From contig CAVYWD010000005.1 of assembly GCA_963772225.1 (NCBI GenBank), forward strand, positions 62,001-126,000: a stretch of 64,000 nt of DNA, written 5' to 3'. Below, one piece after another: positions 38,616-46,358 of this stretch. Origin of the DNA: CAVYWD01 sp963772225 (GTDB lineage Bacteria; Myxococcota; Myxococcia; Myxococcales; UBA5297). Both the position numbers and the translations under genes were made by a program. Every line of letters begins with the position of its first letter. Within the stretch, counting starts at the first letter, position 1. The notes under the pieces are model-generated. The model saw only the letters and a program-made list of their open reading frames with translations. It was not told the origin of the DNA and did no database searches.

Positions 38616-39548
38616 ATGTCGTCCGTCGCACACGAGGTCGTGGTGCAGGTGCTGCGCGAGGAGGGAGTGCTCGCGGAGCTGCTCCGCCGAGCGCGCGGCA
38701 TCGAAGTCGGAGCGGTCGTGCCGGCGGATCCGAATTTGTCGGAGGTCAAGTCGACCGAGTGGCATGGCGATGCGCTCTTCACGAAAGGCGACCGCAAGGC
38801 CCCTGAGCGATGGCTGATGCTCGAGGCGCAGCTGTCGGTCGACCCCGAGAAGCTGCGCACGATTCCCCTGGGGCTGGAGCTCGCGCGCGACCGGTTTCGA
38901 GGCGCCGACGGCGACGTGGTGCTCGTGACCGTGGGCGCGAAGGTGGCGCGCTGGTTCGACCGGCATCCGTTCGTGTATCGCGGCCCGCTGGGGACGAGGC
39001 GCTCGCTGTCGGTGATCCGGGTGGACCTGGCGCGGCTTCCGGTGAGAAAGCTCCTCGACGAGGAGAAGCCGTTCCTGGCGCTGCTCGCCGTGGCGGCGCA
39101 CGCCGCGGGCCCGCGGGCCAAGGCGAGACGCGTCGCCGCGAAGGCGCTTCGGGTGGCCCGGAAGGGCGGCGGGCTCATGGCCCCGGCCCTGGTGGATGTT
39201 ATTCTTCAGGTCGTCGATGCGAAGCTGCGGCAGGAGCTGGAGGAAGTCATGGATCGAGAGGGCTTTCGAACCGACTGGCTGCAGGACGCCTACGTGAAAG
39301 GCAAGGCCGAGGGCGAGGCGAGGGGCGAGGCGAAGGGCGAAGCGAAGGGCGAAGCGAAGGGCGAGGCGAAGGGCGAGGCCAAGGAGGCCCGGCGCGCGCT
39401 GGCTCGAGTCCTGTCCAGGAGGGGTTTTGCCCTCACCGCCGAGCTGCAGGCGCGCATCGACGCCGAGGCGAGCGTGGAGCGCCTCGAGAGTTGGCTCGAC
39501 GCGGCGGTCACCGCCACCGCTCTGGCCGAGGTCTTCACCGACGCGTAG
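38616..39548 (+). CDS. Rpn/YhgA-like (PD-(D/E)XK transposase-derived) protein
   Basis: 310 residues with a good ribosome-binding site (GGAGGGG before the ATG). The layout is that of the Rpn/YhgA and DUF4351-type proteins: an N-terminal nuclease-like region (WLMLEAQLSVDPEKL, with the E-x-Q motif of PD-(D/E)XK folds), a helical middle, a low-complexity GEAKGEAKGEA linker (about residues 229-250) and a small C-terminal helical domain (ALARVLSRRGFALTAELQARI). Rpn proteins are recombination-promoting nucleases that occur as multiple dispersed copies. The gene lies between two diverged direct repeats. The family call is from layout and short motifs. Confidence 0.6.
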   Translation: MSSVAHEVVVQVLREEGVLAELLRRARGIEVGAVVPADPNLSEVKSTEWHGDALFTKGDRKAPERWLMLEAQLSVDPEKLRTIPLGLELARDRFRGADGDVVLVTVGAKVARWFDRHPFVYRGPLGTRRSLSVIRVDLARLPVRKLLDEEKPFLALLAVAAHAAGPRAKARRVAAKALRVARKGGGLMAPALVDVILQVVDAKLRQELEEVMDREGFRTDWLQDAYVKGKAEGEARGEAKGEAKGEAKGEAKGEAKEARRALARVLSRRGFALTAELQARIDAEASVERLESWLDAAVTATALAEVFTDA

Positions 39549-39595
39549 CGCTCTCCCGACGGCGGGCGACAAGGGCGAAAGTCTCGCATTCCCCT

Positions 39596-39678
39596 CAGCC
39601 GCGAGCCTCGTCGCCGGCCAGAGACTCCAGATAGACCCGGAGCATCCGCTTCGTCTCCGCGACGAGCGGCGGGCGATC
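39596..39678. repeat. Direct repeat copy B flanking the Rpn-like gene
   Basis: The partner of 38349-38430, about 1.25 kb away in the same orientation. On the minus strand it reads LVAETKRMLRVYLESLAGDEARG and then a stop. Just beyond it (39708-39725) is a further short match, on the plus strand, to the VDAKLRQ-coding part of the Rpn-like gene, suggesting that more than one related gene has decayed here. Confidence 0.6.
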
Positions 39679-39749
39679 GGCGCGCTCGCTGTGGGTTCCT
39701 TCAGGACGTCGACGCGAAGCTGCGGCAAGCGGATACGAATCGAAGGACC

Positions 39750-41039
39750 TCAGCGGCGCACGTACGCCACGTCGCAGCTGCACCCGGCGTCCGCTGCCCC
39801 GCACCGCCACGCGTTGAAGACGAGGTGCTCGGCGTCGAGGAAGCTGACGTGCTGCGGGCAGAGGACATCGGGGAGCGGCACCCGGACTCGCCCCGAGCCG
39901 TCGGCCCCCATCAGATTCACGAAGTGCTTCACCACTCCGTCCACGGCCTCGATGGACCAGAAGGCGAGGAGGCGGTCGTCCGGGCTCCACTCGGCGTAGG
40001 CGTTGGAGGTGGTCGAGGAGGTCCCTGACGGCGCGAGGTCGACTTGGGTCCCGCCATCGAGCGGGCGCTTGGCCTGCCGCCACGGATATGCGGTCCCGGC
40101 CCCGGCCGGGAAGGACACCGACGGGTGCTGCTGCATCCACGCCACTTCGGTGCCGGCGTGGTTCATCCTGGCGTCGTTGGTCCCCAGCACGTCTTTCAGC
40201 GCGGCCCAGCCGCAGCACCCGCCCTGGGCCGGGCAGATGGGACAGCCGACCGCCGTCACCTGCCCGAGGCTCGCAGCACCCGTCGCCGGCGCCATCCACA
40301 CCGGCCTCATCCACAGCGAGCCGCCGTCGCTGGTGTGGAGGTACCAGGCGGAAAAGACGACGCGGCCGCCGTCGCTCGGACCGGATTGGTGCGGGTCCAC
40401 CGGAGAAGCGAGCTGGGCCGGCAAAGCAATGGTCTCTTCTGCGGTCACCGACGGCAGGGGCGACAGTGAGACGGTGAGCCGAACCAGCGACGAGGCGGCT
40501 CCCGGTTCCGCCCGGACGAAAAGCACCTTTCCGTCCTCCGTCCAGGACGCGTTGGCGGCCATCCCGGCGTCCGGCGTGCCTGTGAGCACGGTGAGCTCCG
40601 TGGGCGCATCCATGGGAAACACCACCACCTCGGTGCCCGAGTATGAGGGCCCCACTCCAATCTCGTCCTCCATGGCCAGGCCGTTGTGGTCGGGGTCCAG
40701 CCCGTACCGGGTCGCCACCAGCCACCGCGTCGTGCCAAGCCGCCGGACGTGGGAGAGCTCTCGCGCCTGGGCATCGACGAGGAGCGTGAGCTGCCCGCCA
40801 TCGAGTGCCGCGGTGTACACCCCGAGGAGCGGGAAGGCCTCGCCGCCGTCCCCGCCGCCATCGGACGCACCGCCGTCCCTTGAGCCGCCGCCGTCGAGCG
40901 AGCCGACGTCCGGTGCGCCACCGTCGTCCGACCCGCCGCCGTCCGAAACCGGTGGGCCAGCGTCAGGCTGCGGCTTGGCAGCCGAGGAACAGCCGAGACC
41001 GACAATCGCAGAAAGGAGCAGGGTCAAGAGGAAGTGCAT
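39750..41039 (-). CDS. Secreted lipoprotein with a TolB-like beta-propeller
   Basis: 429 residues from the ATG at 41037-41039. The signal sequence ends in a lipobox (AIVGLGC), followed by a long Asp/Gly/Ser/Pro linker typical of myxobacterial surface lipoproteins. The rest looks like WD40/TolB (PD40) blades, for example MAANASWTEDGKVLFVRAEP and YAEWSPDDRLLAFWSI. It has a cluster of cysteines (GCPICPAQGGCCGW) and a Cys-rich C-terminus (RCGAADAGCSCDVAYV). It is probably anchored in the outer membrane. There is no enzymatic motif and no operon partner. Confidence 0.72.
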   Translation of the reverse strand: MHFLLTLLLSAIVGLGCSSAAKPQPDAGPPVSDGGGSDDGGAPDVGSLDGGGSRDGGASDGGGDGGEAFPLLGVYTAALDGGQLTLLVDAQARELSHVRRLGTTRWLVATRYGLDPDHNGLAMEDEIGVGPSYSGTEVVVFPMDAPTELTVLTGTPDAGMAANASWTEDGKVLFVRAEPGAASSLVRLTVSLSPLPSVTAEETIALPAQLASPVDPHQSGPSDGGRVVFSAWYLHTSDGGSLWMRPVWMAPATGAASLGQVTAVGCPICPAQGGCCGWAALKDVLGTNDARMNHAGTEVAWMQQHPSVSFPAGAGTAYPWRQAKRPLDGGTQVDLAPSGTSSTTSNAYAEWSPDDRLLAFWSIEAVDGVVKHFVNLMGADGSGRVRVPLPDVLCPQHVSFLDAEHLVFNAWRCGAADAGCSCDVAYVRR

Positions 41040-41406
41040 GGCTCGATGAAAGGAAGTGCCGCCGCAGCGGCCGGTCTTCATTCGCCCCGCTTCAGTACCT
41101 CAGGTTCCGACTTCGTCAAGGAGCGCCAAGGGAGAGTGAGCCGCCTTCTTGCGTGAGGATTGGAGGTCCGGCCGGGTTGCGCTGACGAGACTCACGCGCT
41201 CCTTGGCGCCCGCGCGGGACGTGGGCGGCGAGCCCATCAGGTACTGAGGATACGCGATCCTTGGTTCGCGCACCGCGCACTGGAGCGAGCGCGATGGGCG
41301 ACGGGTGACCGCAAGGGTCGGGCCTGGCCCAGGCGCAAGGCGACCTGACCCGTGCCCACCTCGAGCAGGAGGCTGGGGGCAGCCGGGCGCCCCTCGCTCT
41401 CGCGCG
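41040..41406. other. 367-bp intergenic stretch
   Basis: No gene or clear regulatory motif seen. It lies upstream of the lipoprotein gene and downstream of the efflux operon, so it should hold the lipoprotein promoter and the end of the efflux transcript. Confidence 0.5.
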
Positions 41407-42963
41407 TTACGCAGCCGCCTCGCCGCCGACCTGCGCCGGCTTCTTCGAAGCGAGGAACATCGCCGGCACGAGCCCGCACGCCACGAACAGCGCCCCGGCG
41501 AGGAACGCGTCGTCGAACGCCGCGACCGACGCCGTCATCACCGCGTGCTTTGACATGAGCGCGCCCGCGGCGACCCTCGCCTCCGCCGGCCCGTACCCCA
41601 GCGCGCGCAAGCGGAAGGCGACCTCCGCGGCGGTATGTCCCCAATCCGGCGAGGGCGTCTGAAGCGCCTCGCCGACCAGCGCGCGGTGGAAGACGGTCCT
41701 GTTCCCGAGGATGGAGGCGAGCGCGGCGATGCCCACCGAGCCAGCGACCTGCTGGGTGAGGTTCAACATCGACGAGGCCATTCCCGCCTTCGAGGTGGGC
41801 ACCGCATTGAGGGCGGCGGTCATGACCGGCGTGACCAACAGCCCCAAGCCGAGCCCGCGGACGAGCGTGGGCCAGAGCACGCCCCAGGTGCTCGTCACCG
41901 CGTCCAGGTCCCGGTAGGAGAACATGAAGAACGCGACGAAGCTCAGGCCGACCAGCGTCGGGATGCGCGCGCCGATGCGGTCGGCCAGGCGGCCGGCGAA
42001 CGGCATCGCCGCGCCGATGACCAGGGCGCCGGGCAAGAGCAGCTCGCCGGTGCGGATCTCGTCGAAGCCTAAGTGCGTCTGCAGGAACACCGGCAACAGG
42101 AACGTCCCGCCGTACAGGGCCACCGACCGCATCGCGGTGACCGCCAGCGCGATGCTGAGCTGCGAATTGCGCAAAAGCTTCAGGTCCAAAATGCCCTTCT
42201 CGACTACCGACTCCACGAGCAGGAACGCGGCGAACGAGAACGCGGCGATCAACGCGCAGGTCGCGATGTACTTTGACGTCCAACCTTCGGTGTTCCCCTT
42301 GGAGAGGCCGAGGAGTGACGAAACCAGGAACGCGGTGAGGAGCGCGAAGCCGGCGAAGTCGAAGGGCTGGCGCGCCCCGGTCGGCCGGTCGCGCCGCAGG
42401 ATGCGCGTCGCCGCCGCGAACCCCAGGACGCCGAACGGCAGGTTCACGTTGAAGATGGAGCGCCAGCCGAAGACCTCGGTCAGATAGCCGCCCAGCGTCG
42501 GGCCCAGCGCCGGCCCGGCGATGACGCCGACGCCCCAGATGCCCAGCGCGCGGCCGCGCTCCGAGGGTGGGAAGACCTCGGCGATCATCGCCATGCCGGT
42601 GGGGGTGAGCGCGCCGCCGCCGAAAGCTTGCAGGACCCGCGCGGCGATGAGCGCCGGTAGGCTCCACGCGGTGCCGCACAGCACCGAGCCGGCGGTGAAG
42701 ATGCCCAGGCTCAAAAGGTAGAGCGAGCGATGGCCGATCCGCTCCCGCAGCCACGCCGTGAGCGGCATGAACGTGGAGAACCCGAGCATGTACCCGGTGA
42801 TCACCCACTCGATGTCGTCCACGCTGGCGCCGAACGACGCCATCATGTTGGGGAGGCACACGTTCACGATGCTCGAGTCGAGCGCCGACATGATCGTGCC
42901 GATCATGACGACGCCGAGCACCTGCCAGCGATAGCCGGGGTCCTGCGGCGGCGCAGAGCTCAT
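41407..42963 (-). CDS. EmrB/QacA-type (DHA2) 14-helix MFS drug exporter
   Basis: 518 residues. A proton-driven inner-membrane exporter of the DHA2 family. It has motif A (GRLADRIGARIPTLVG region), the DHA2 motif D1-like start (MSALDSSIVNVCLPNM), the WVITGYMLGFS motif and motif C (GVIAGPALGPTLGGYL), with about 14 predicted membrane helices. The ATG overlaps the stop of the upstream HlyD gene (ATGA). With that adaptor it should form an EmrAB-TolC-type efflux pump. The substrate is unknown; the operon is under MarR control. Confidence 0.93.
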   Translation of the reverse strand: MSSAPPQDPGYRWQVLGVVMIGTIMSALDSSIVNVCLPNMMASFGASVDDIEWVITGYMLGFSTFMPLTAWLRERIGHRSLYLLSLGIFTAGSVLCGTAWSLPALIAARVLQAFGGGALTPTGMAMIAEVFPPSERGRALGIWGVGVIAGPALGPTLGGYLTEVFGWRSIFNVNLPFGVLGFAAATRILRRDRPTGARQPFDFAGFALLTAFLVSSLLGLSKGNTEGWTSKYIATCALIAAFSFAAFLLVESVVEKGILDLKLLRNSQLSIALAVTAMRSVALYGGTFLLPVFLQTHLGFDEIRTGELLLPGALVIGAAMPFAGRLADRIGARIPTLVGLSFVAFFMFSYRDLDAVTSTWGVLWPTLVRGLGLGLLVTPVMTAALNAVPTSKAGMASSMLNLTQQVAGSVGIAALASILGNRTVFHRALVGEALQTPSPDWGHTAAEVAFRLRALGYGPAEARVAAGALMSKHAVMTASVAAFDDAFLAGALFVACGLVPAMFLASKKPAQVGGEAAA

Positions 42964-44234
42964 CGCACGCGGATCCGCGCCACCACCGACTGGCCGACGC
43001 GCAGCGCGCGCGCCTGGGCTCCCTCGAGCGCGATGCGCAGGGGGATGCGCTGCACCACTTTGGTGAAGTTGCCCGCCGCGTTGTCCGCGGGGATGAGCGC
43101 GAACCGCGACGCCGCGGTGCGCGTCACGACCTCGACCTTGCCCTCCACCTCGCCGCCTTCGTCCACCTCGATGCGCGCGCGCTGGCCGGGTTTGACCAGG
43201 CCGGCGGCGGTCTCCTCCACGTTCGCGGCGACCCAGGCGTGCGCCATGTCCGCCACGGTGACGACGCCCTGCCCGGTGGAGACGTAGTTGCCGGGGTCGA
43301 TGCCGACGCGAATGACGAAGCCGTCGAAGGGGCTCTTCAGGGTCATCTGGTCGAGCGCCACCTGGGCGCTCGTGAGCTCGGCGCTCGCCTGGGCGACTCC
43401 GGCGCGGGCCTCCTCGACCTGCTGCGCGCGCAGCGCGACGCGCCCGCCGGAGGCCTTGGCCTCGGTCATCCGCGCCTCGGAATCCTGGACGCCGACCCGG
43501 GCGATCTCCAGCTCCTCCGGGCGCGAGCCGGCCTCGAGCTTGCGGAGCGTCGCAGCGGCCTCGTCGCGCGCCCCGCCGGCGGCGGCGCGGGCGGCGCGGG
43601 CCCGGTCGAGCTCTTGCCGGGGAACGGCGTTGGCGCCGGCCAGCGCCTCGGCGCGCTCCAGCTCCTTCTGCGAAAGCTCCTGCCTCGCCTCGGCGGCCTG
43701 AAGCGCCGCGCGCGCCTTCTCCAGGTCCTCGCGGCGGGCGCCCTCCACCGCGAGCCGGTAGCTGGCCTTCGCCGAGTCGACGCCGGCGCGGGCGCGCAGG
43801 TCGGTCGAGCTCGCGACCTGCCGCTCGACGTCGAGCTGGGCCTCGGCGGCGCGCACGCGCGCCTCGGCGACCGCGAGGGCCGCCTGGGCGCGCTGGACCT
43901 GCGCCCGCTGGGAGACGGCCTCGAGCTGGACGAGCACGTCGCCGGCGCGAACGTGATCGCCCTCGGCGACGAGAACGCGCTCCACCCGGCCGCCCGCGCC
44001 CGCCGGCGCGACGAACGCGACCGGGGCCGCGACGCGGGCGTCTTCGGTGGTGACGAAGGGCCGCAGCCAGAGCCACCAGGCGGCGAACAGGGCGAGCGCG
44101 GCCGCCGCGAGGGCTGCCGCGCCGCGGCGGATGCGCGAGTGTTTCCAGAGGGGCTTCTTCGCGGCGCCCGCTGCCGGCGAGGTCTCCTCCGCCACCCGGA
44201 GCTCCGGCGAGTGAACAGGGCGTTGCGTCGTCAT
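42960..44234 (-). CDS. EmrA/HlyD-type periplasmic adaptor
   Basis: 424 residues. One N-terminal membrane helix (ALAAAALALFAAWWLWL, residues ~40-56), a split lipoyl/biotinyl domain (VAEGDHVRAGDVLVQLEAV), a long coiled-coil hairpin (residues ~105-270; about twice the usual EmrA length and rich in Ala and Arg), and the C-terminal barrel strands (SPFDGFVIRVGIDPGNYV). It links the MFS exporter to an outer-membrane channel, which is not encoded here. It lies 4 bp after marR and overlaps the exporter gene. Confidence 0.92.
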   Translation of the reverse strand: MTTQRPVHSPELRVAEETSPAAGAAKKPLWKHSRIRRGAAALAAAALALFAAWWLWLRPFVTTEDARVAAPVAFVAPAGAGGRVERVLVAEGDHVRAGDVLVQLEAVSQRAQVQRAQAALAVAEARVRAAEAQLDVERQVASSTDLRARAGVDSAKASYRLAVEGARREDLEKARAALQAAEARQELSQKELERAEALAGANAVPRQELDRARAARAAAGGARDEAAATLRKLEAGSRPEELEIARVGVQDSEARMTEAKASGGRVALRAQQVEEARAGVAQASAELTSAQVALDQMTLKSPFDGFVIRVGIDPGNYVSTGQGVVTVADMAHAWVAANVEETAAGLVKPGQRARIEVDEGGEVEGKVEVVTRTAASRFALIPADNAAGNFTKVVQRIPLRIALEGAQARALRVGQSVVARIRVR

Positions 44235-44237
44235 GAC

Positions 44238-44681
44238 TTACGTCTCCTCGGGCGCGTTCGCGCCCGCCGCCTCGAGCGCGGCCGCGATGCGGCCGGCCAG
44301 GGCGATGAACTGTTTGCGTTCGGCCGGAGAAAGGGGCTCGCCCGCGAGCGCGCTGAGCTTGTCGTAGCCGGCGTCCAGGTCGGCGAGCGCCCGGCGCCCG
44401 TCGTCGGTGAGCGACACCAGCTTGCGGCGCCGATCGCCGTCGCAGCTCGACCGCTGAAGCCAACCGCGTCGCTCCAGCGCGTCGAGGGCGCGCATCAACG
44501 CCGCCGGGTCGGTGGCCGTCGCGCGCGCCAGCTCCACCTGAGAGATGCTCCCGAACCGCCGGAGCTCGCGAAGGACGCCCACCTGCTTGGTGCCCACGCC
44601 CGATTCGGCGAAGACGGCGCCGGCGGCGCGGGTGAGGGAGCGCCGCAGACGGCGGAGGGTCTCGAGAACATCCGTGGACAT
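44238..44681 (-). CDS. MarR-family repressor of the efflux operon
   Basis: 147 residues, the usual MarR length. It has a winged-helix domain (GSISQVELARATATDPAALMRALDALERRGWLQRS) with the wing CDGDRRRKLVSLTDDG. MarR proteins are dimeric repressors that release DNA when they bind a small molecule or are oxidised; Cys at the wing could be sensitive. It is the first gene of the marR-emrA-emrB-type operon, with a 16-bp palindrome just before its start, so autoregulation and control of the pump are likely. Confidence 0.93.
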   Translation of the reverse strand: MSTDVLETLRRLRRSLTRAAGAVFAESGVGTKQVGVLRELRRFGSISQVELARATATDPAALMRALDALERRGWLQRSSCDGDRRRKLVSLTDDGRRALADLDAGYDKLSALAGEPLSPAERKQFIALAGRIAAALEAAGANAPEET

Positions 44682-44687
44682 GCCAAT

Positions 44688-44703
44688 CGTAGACTAGTCC
44701 ACG
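44688..44703. promoter_or_regulatory. Candidate MarR operator
   Basis: CGTAGACTAGTCCACG is a 16-bp inverted repeat with one mismatched pair, ending 7 bp upstream of the marR start codon. Its size and place match MarR operators, which overlap the promoter or ribosome-binding region of their own gene. Confidence 0.6.
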
Positions 44704-44921
44704 AGACGTCGGCCTCGCAAGCTTCGGTTGAGGGGTGAATCCAGCTGGCGAGGTCGGGCGGGTAGGGCCTTCGCGTTCGGGCCGATCGAGATGGGCCAGA
44801 GCTGCACCGAGCAGCCGAGCAGACCTCGGCTGGCACAGCACTGGGCTCGAGAAGGGAATTGCTCCCTAGAGCGCCCGTGCGGCTCGGAATCGCGGCGGAT
44901 CGCATGCACGTTATTTAAGAG

Positions 44922-44935
44922 CAGGGTTTGCCCTG
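44922..44935 (+). promoter_or_regulatory. Small hairpin ahead of the histidine kinase gene
   Basis: CAGGG and CCCTG separated by TTTG form a 5-bp stem immediately before the GAGGG ribosome-binding site of the kinase gene. In the RNA it could affect ribosome access. It may also be chance, as the stem is short. An AT-rich TTATTTAAG lies just upstream. Confidence 0.3.
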
Positions 44936-44945
44936 AGGGTTTGCC

Positions 44946-46289
44946 ATGACGGATACCGGCAGCGTCGTTGAACGTGCCTCCGTCCACTGCAGTTCATGCT
45001 CGCACGAAGTGGCCAGGGGCCATCGTCGGGTGCTCGTGGTCTTCTTCATGGCGATGGCGGCCGTGACGTTCATGTGGGAGGCGATCAAGCAGCTCCTCTT
45101 CCCTGGGATCGCTCTCTGGGGGTCGCACGCGATGACGATTGCCTTCGCCTCGGCGGCCGCGACCTTTGCCGCCCACCGAGTGCTCCTTCGCCAGGAGAGC
45201 CAGAGAGCGGCCTTACAAGAAGCCGAAGCTCGGTATCGCGCTCTTGTCGAGGAGGCCAGCGACCTGATCTGGCAGATCGACCGGGAGGGCGCATTCACGT
45301 TCGTCGGGCCGCGGGTCCGCTCGATGCTGGGCTATGAATCCCGCGACCTGCTCGGCAGCTCGCGCTTTGCGCTGATGCGGCCCACCGACGCCGAGCGCAT
45401 GCGTGCTCTGATGAAGCACGGCGTTCGAATCCCGGCGCTCGAGGCTCCGTTGCATCGAAAGGATGGAACCTGGATCGAAGTAGAGACCAGCGTGGCACCG
45501 GTATTCGAGGGGCAGGACTGTTCCGGGAGCAGCGGAATTGATCGCGACGTGTCGGTGCGGAAGCGAGTTGAATGGGAGCGAGAGGAAGCCGAGCGACGTA
45601 GGAATGAATTCCTGGCAATGCTCTCGCATGAGCTGCGCAACCCGCTCACCCCAATTCGCAACAGCCTCACCATTCTGCAGCGGAACGCACTCGGTGTGGA
45701 ACAAGCGCGACGCGCATGCGCGGTCATCGACCGGCAGGTCACGCAGGTCGCGCGCCTCACCGATGACCTCCTCGATTTCACTCGCGTCAGCCGAGGCAAG
45801 CTCCGCCTTCAGTGCAAACGCCTGAATCTCGTCGATGTGGTGCGGCGAACCATCGAAGACCATGAGAAGCTCCTTGAGAACCACGAGGTCTCCGTCGAGC
45901 TTCCGAAAGAACCGATCTCGCTGAATGGCGACCCCACGCGCTTGGGCCAAGTGATCGGCAATCTTCTCAACAACGCGGCCAAGTTCACACCTGAAGCGGG
46001 GAGGATCTCCGTGAGGATGATTGAAAAACCGGGGTGCGCGGTGCTGGAAGTCTCCGACACGGGACTCGGTATGGACTCGGAGAGCCTCGCGAGGACCTTC
46101 GAGCCCTTCGCTCAGGCTGAGCGCAGCCTGGACCGAAGTCGTGGCGGATTGGGGCTGGGATTGGCACTCGTGAAAGGCCTTGTCGAGTTGCACGGCGGCA
46201 AGGCGAGCGCGCACAGCGATGGCCCTGGGCGAGGCGCACGCTTCACCATTGCGCTCCCGCTCGACGAGCGAGGCATGGAAGGCGGGTGA
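44946..46289 (+). CDS. PAS-domain sensor histidine kinase, orphan
   Basis: 447 residues. Two membrane helices near the N-terminus (VLVVFFMAMAAVTFMW and MTIAFASAAATFAAHRV), one PAS domain (YRALVEEASDLIWQIDREG, residues ~95-205), a HisKA dimerisation domain with the phospho-acceptor His228 in FLAMLSHELRNPLTPIRN, and a HATPase domain with N, G1 and G2 boxes (NLLNNAAKFTP; VSDTGLGMD; GGLGLGLALV). No receiver domain and no response-regulator gene are adjacent, so its partner is elsewhere. GC is visibly lower than in the flanking genes, suggesting a separate history. Confidence 0.92.
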   Translation: MTDTGSVVERASVHCSSCSHEVARGHRRVLVVFFMAMAAVTFMWEAIKQLLFPGIALWGSHAMTIAFASAAATFAAHRVLLRQESQRAALQEAEARYRALVEEASDLIWQIDREGAFTFVGPRVRSMLGYESRDLLGSSRFALMRPTDAERMRALMKHGVRIPALEAPLHRKDGTWIEVETSVAPVFEGQDCSGSSGIDRDVSVRKRVEWEREEAERRRNEFLAMLSHELRNPLTPIRNSLTILQRNALGVEQARRACAVIDRQVTQVARLTDDLLDFTRVSRGKLRLQCKRLNLVDVVRRTIEDHEKLLENHEVSVELPKEPISLNGDPTRLGQVIGNLLNNAAKFTPEAGRISVRMIEKPGCAVLEVSDTGLGMDSESLARTFEPFAQAERSLDRSRGGLGLGLALVKGLVELHGGKASAHSDGPGRGARFTIALPLDERGMEGG

Positions 46290-46358
46290 TCGAGTGACCC
46301 CGATCGCCCGGGCCAAAGAGTACAGGCGAGGGCCGTTTTCGGTCTTGAGTTCCGAGCG

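Noticed and set aside
45410..45440. A GTTCGAATCCC-like string resembling a tRNA T-loop
   Set aside because: It lies inside the histidine kinase reading frame, and no matching acceptor or anticodon arms are present around it.
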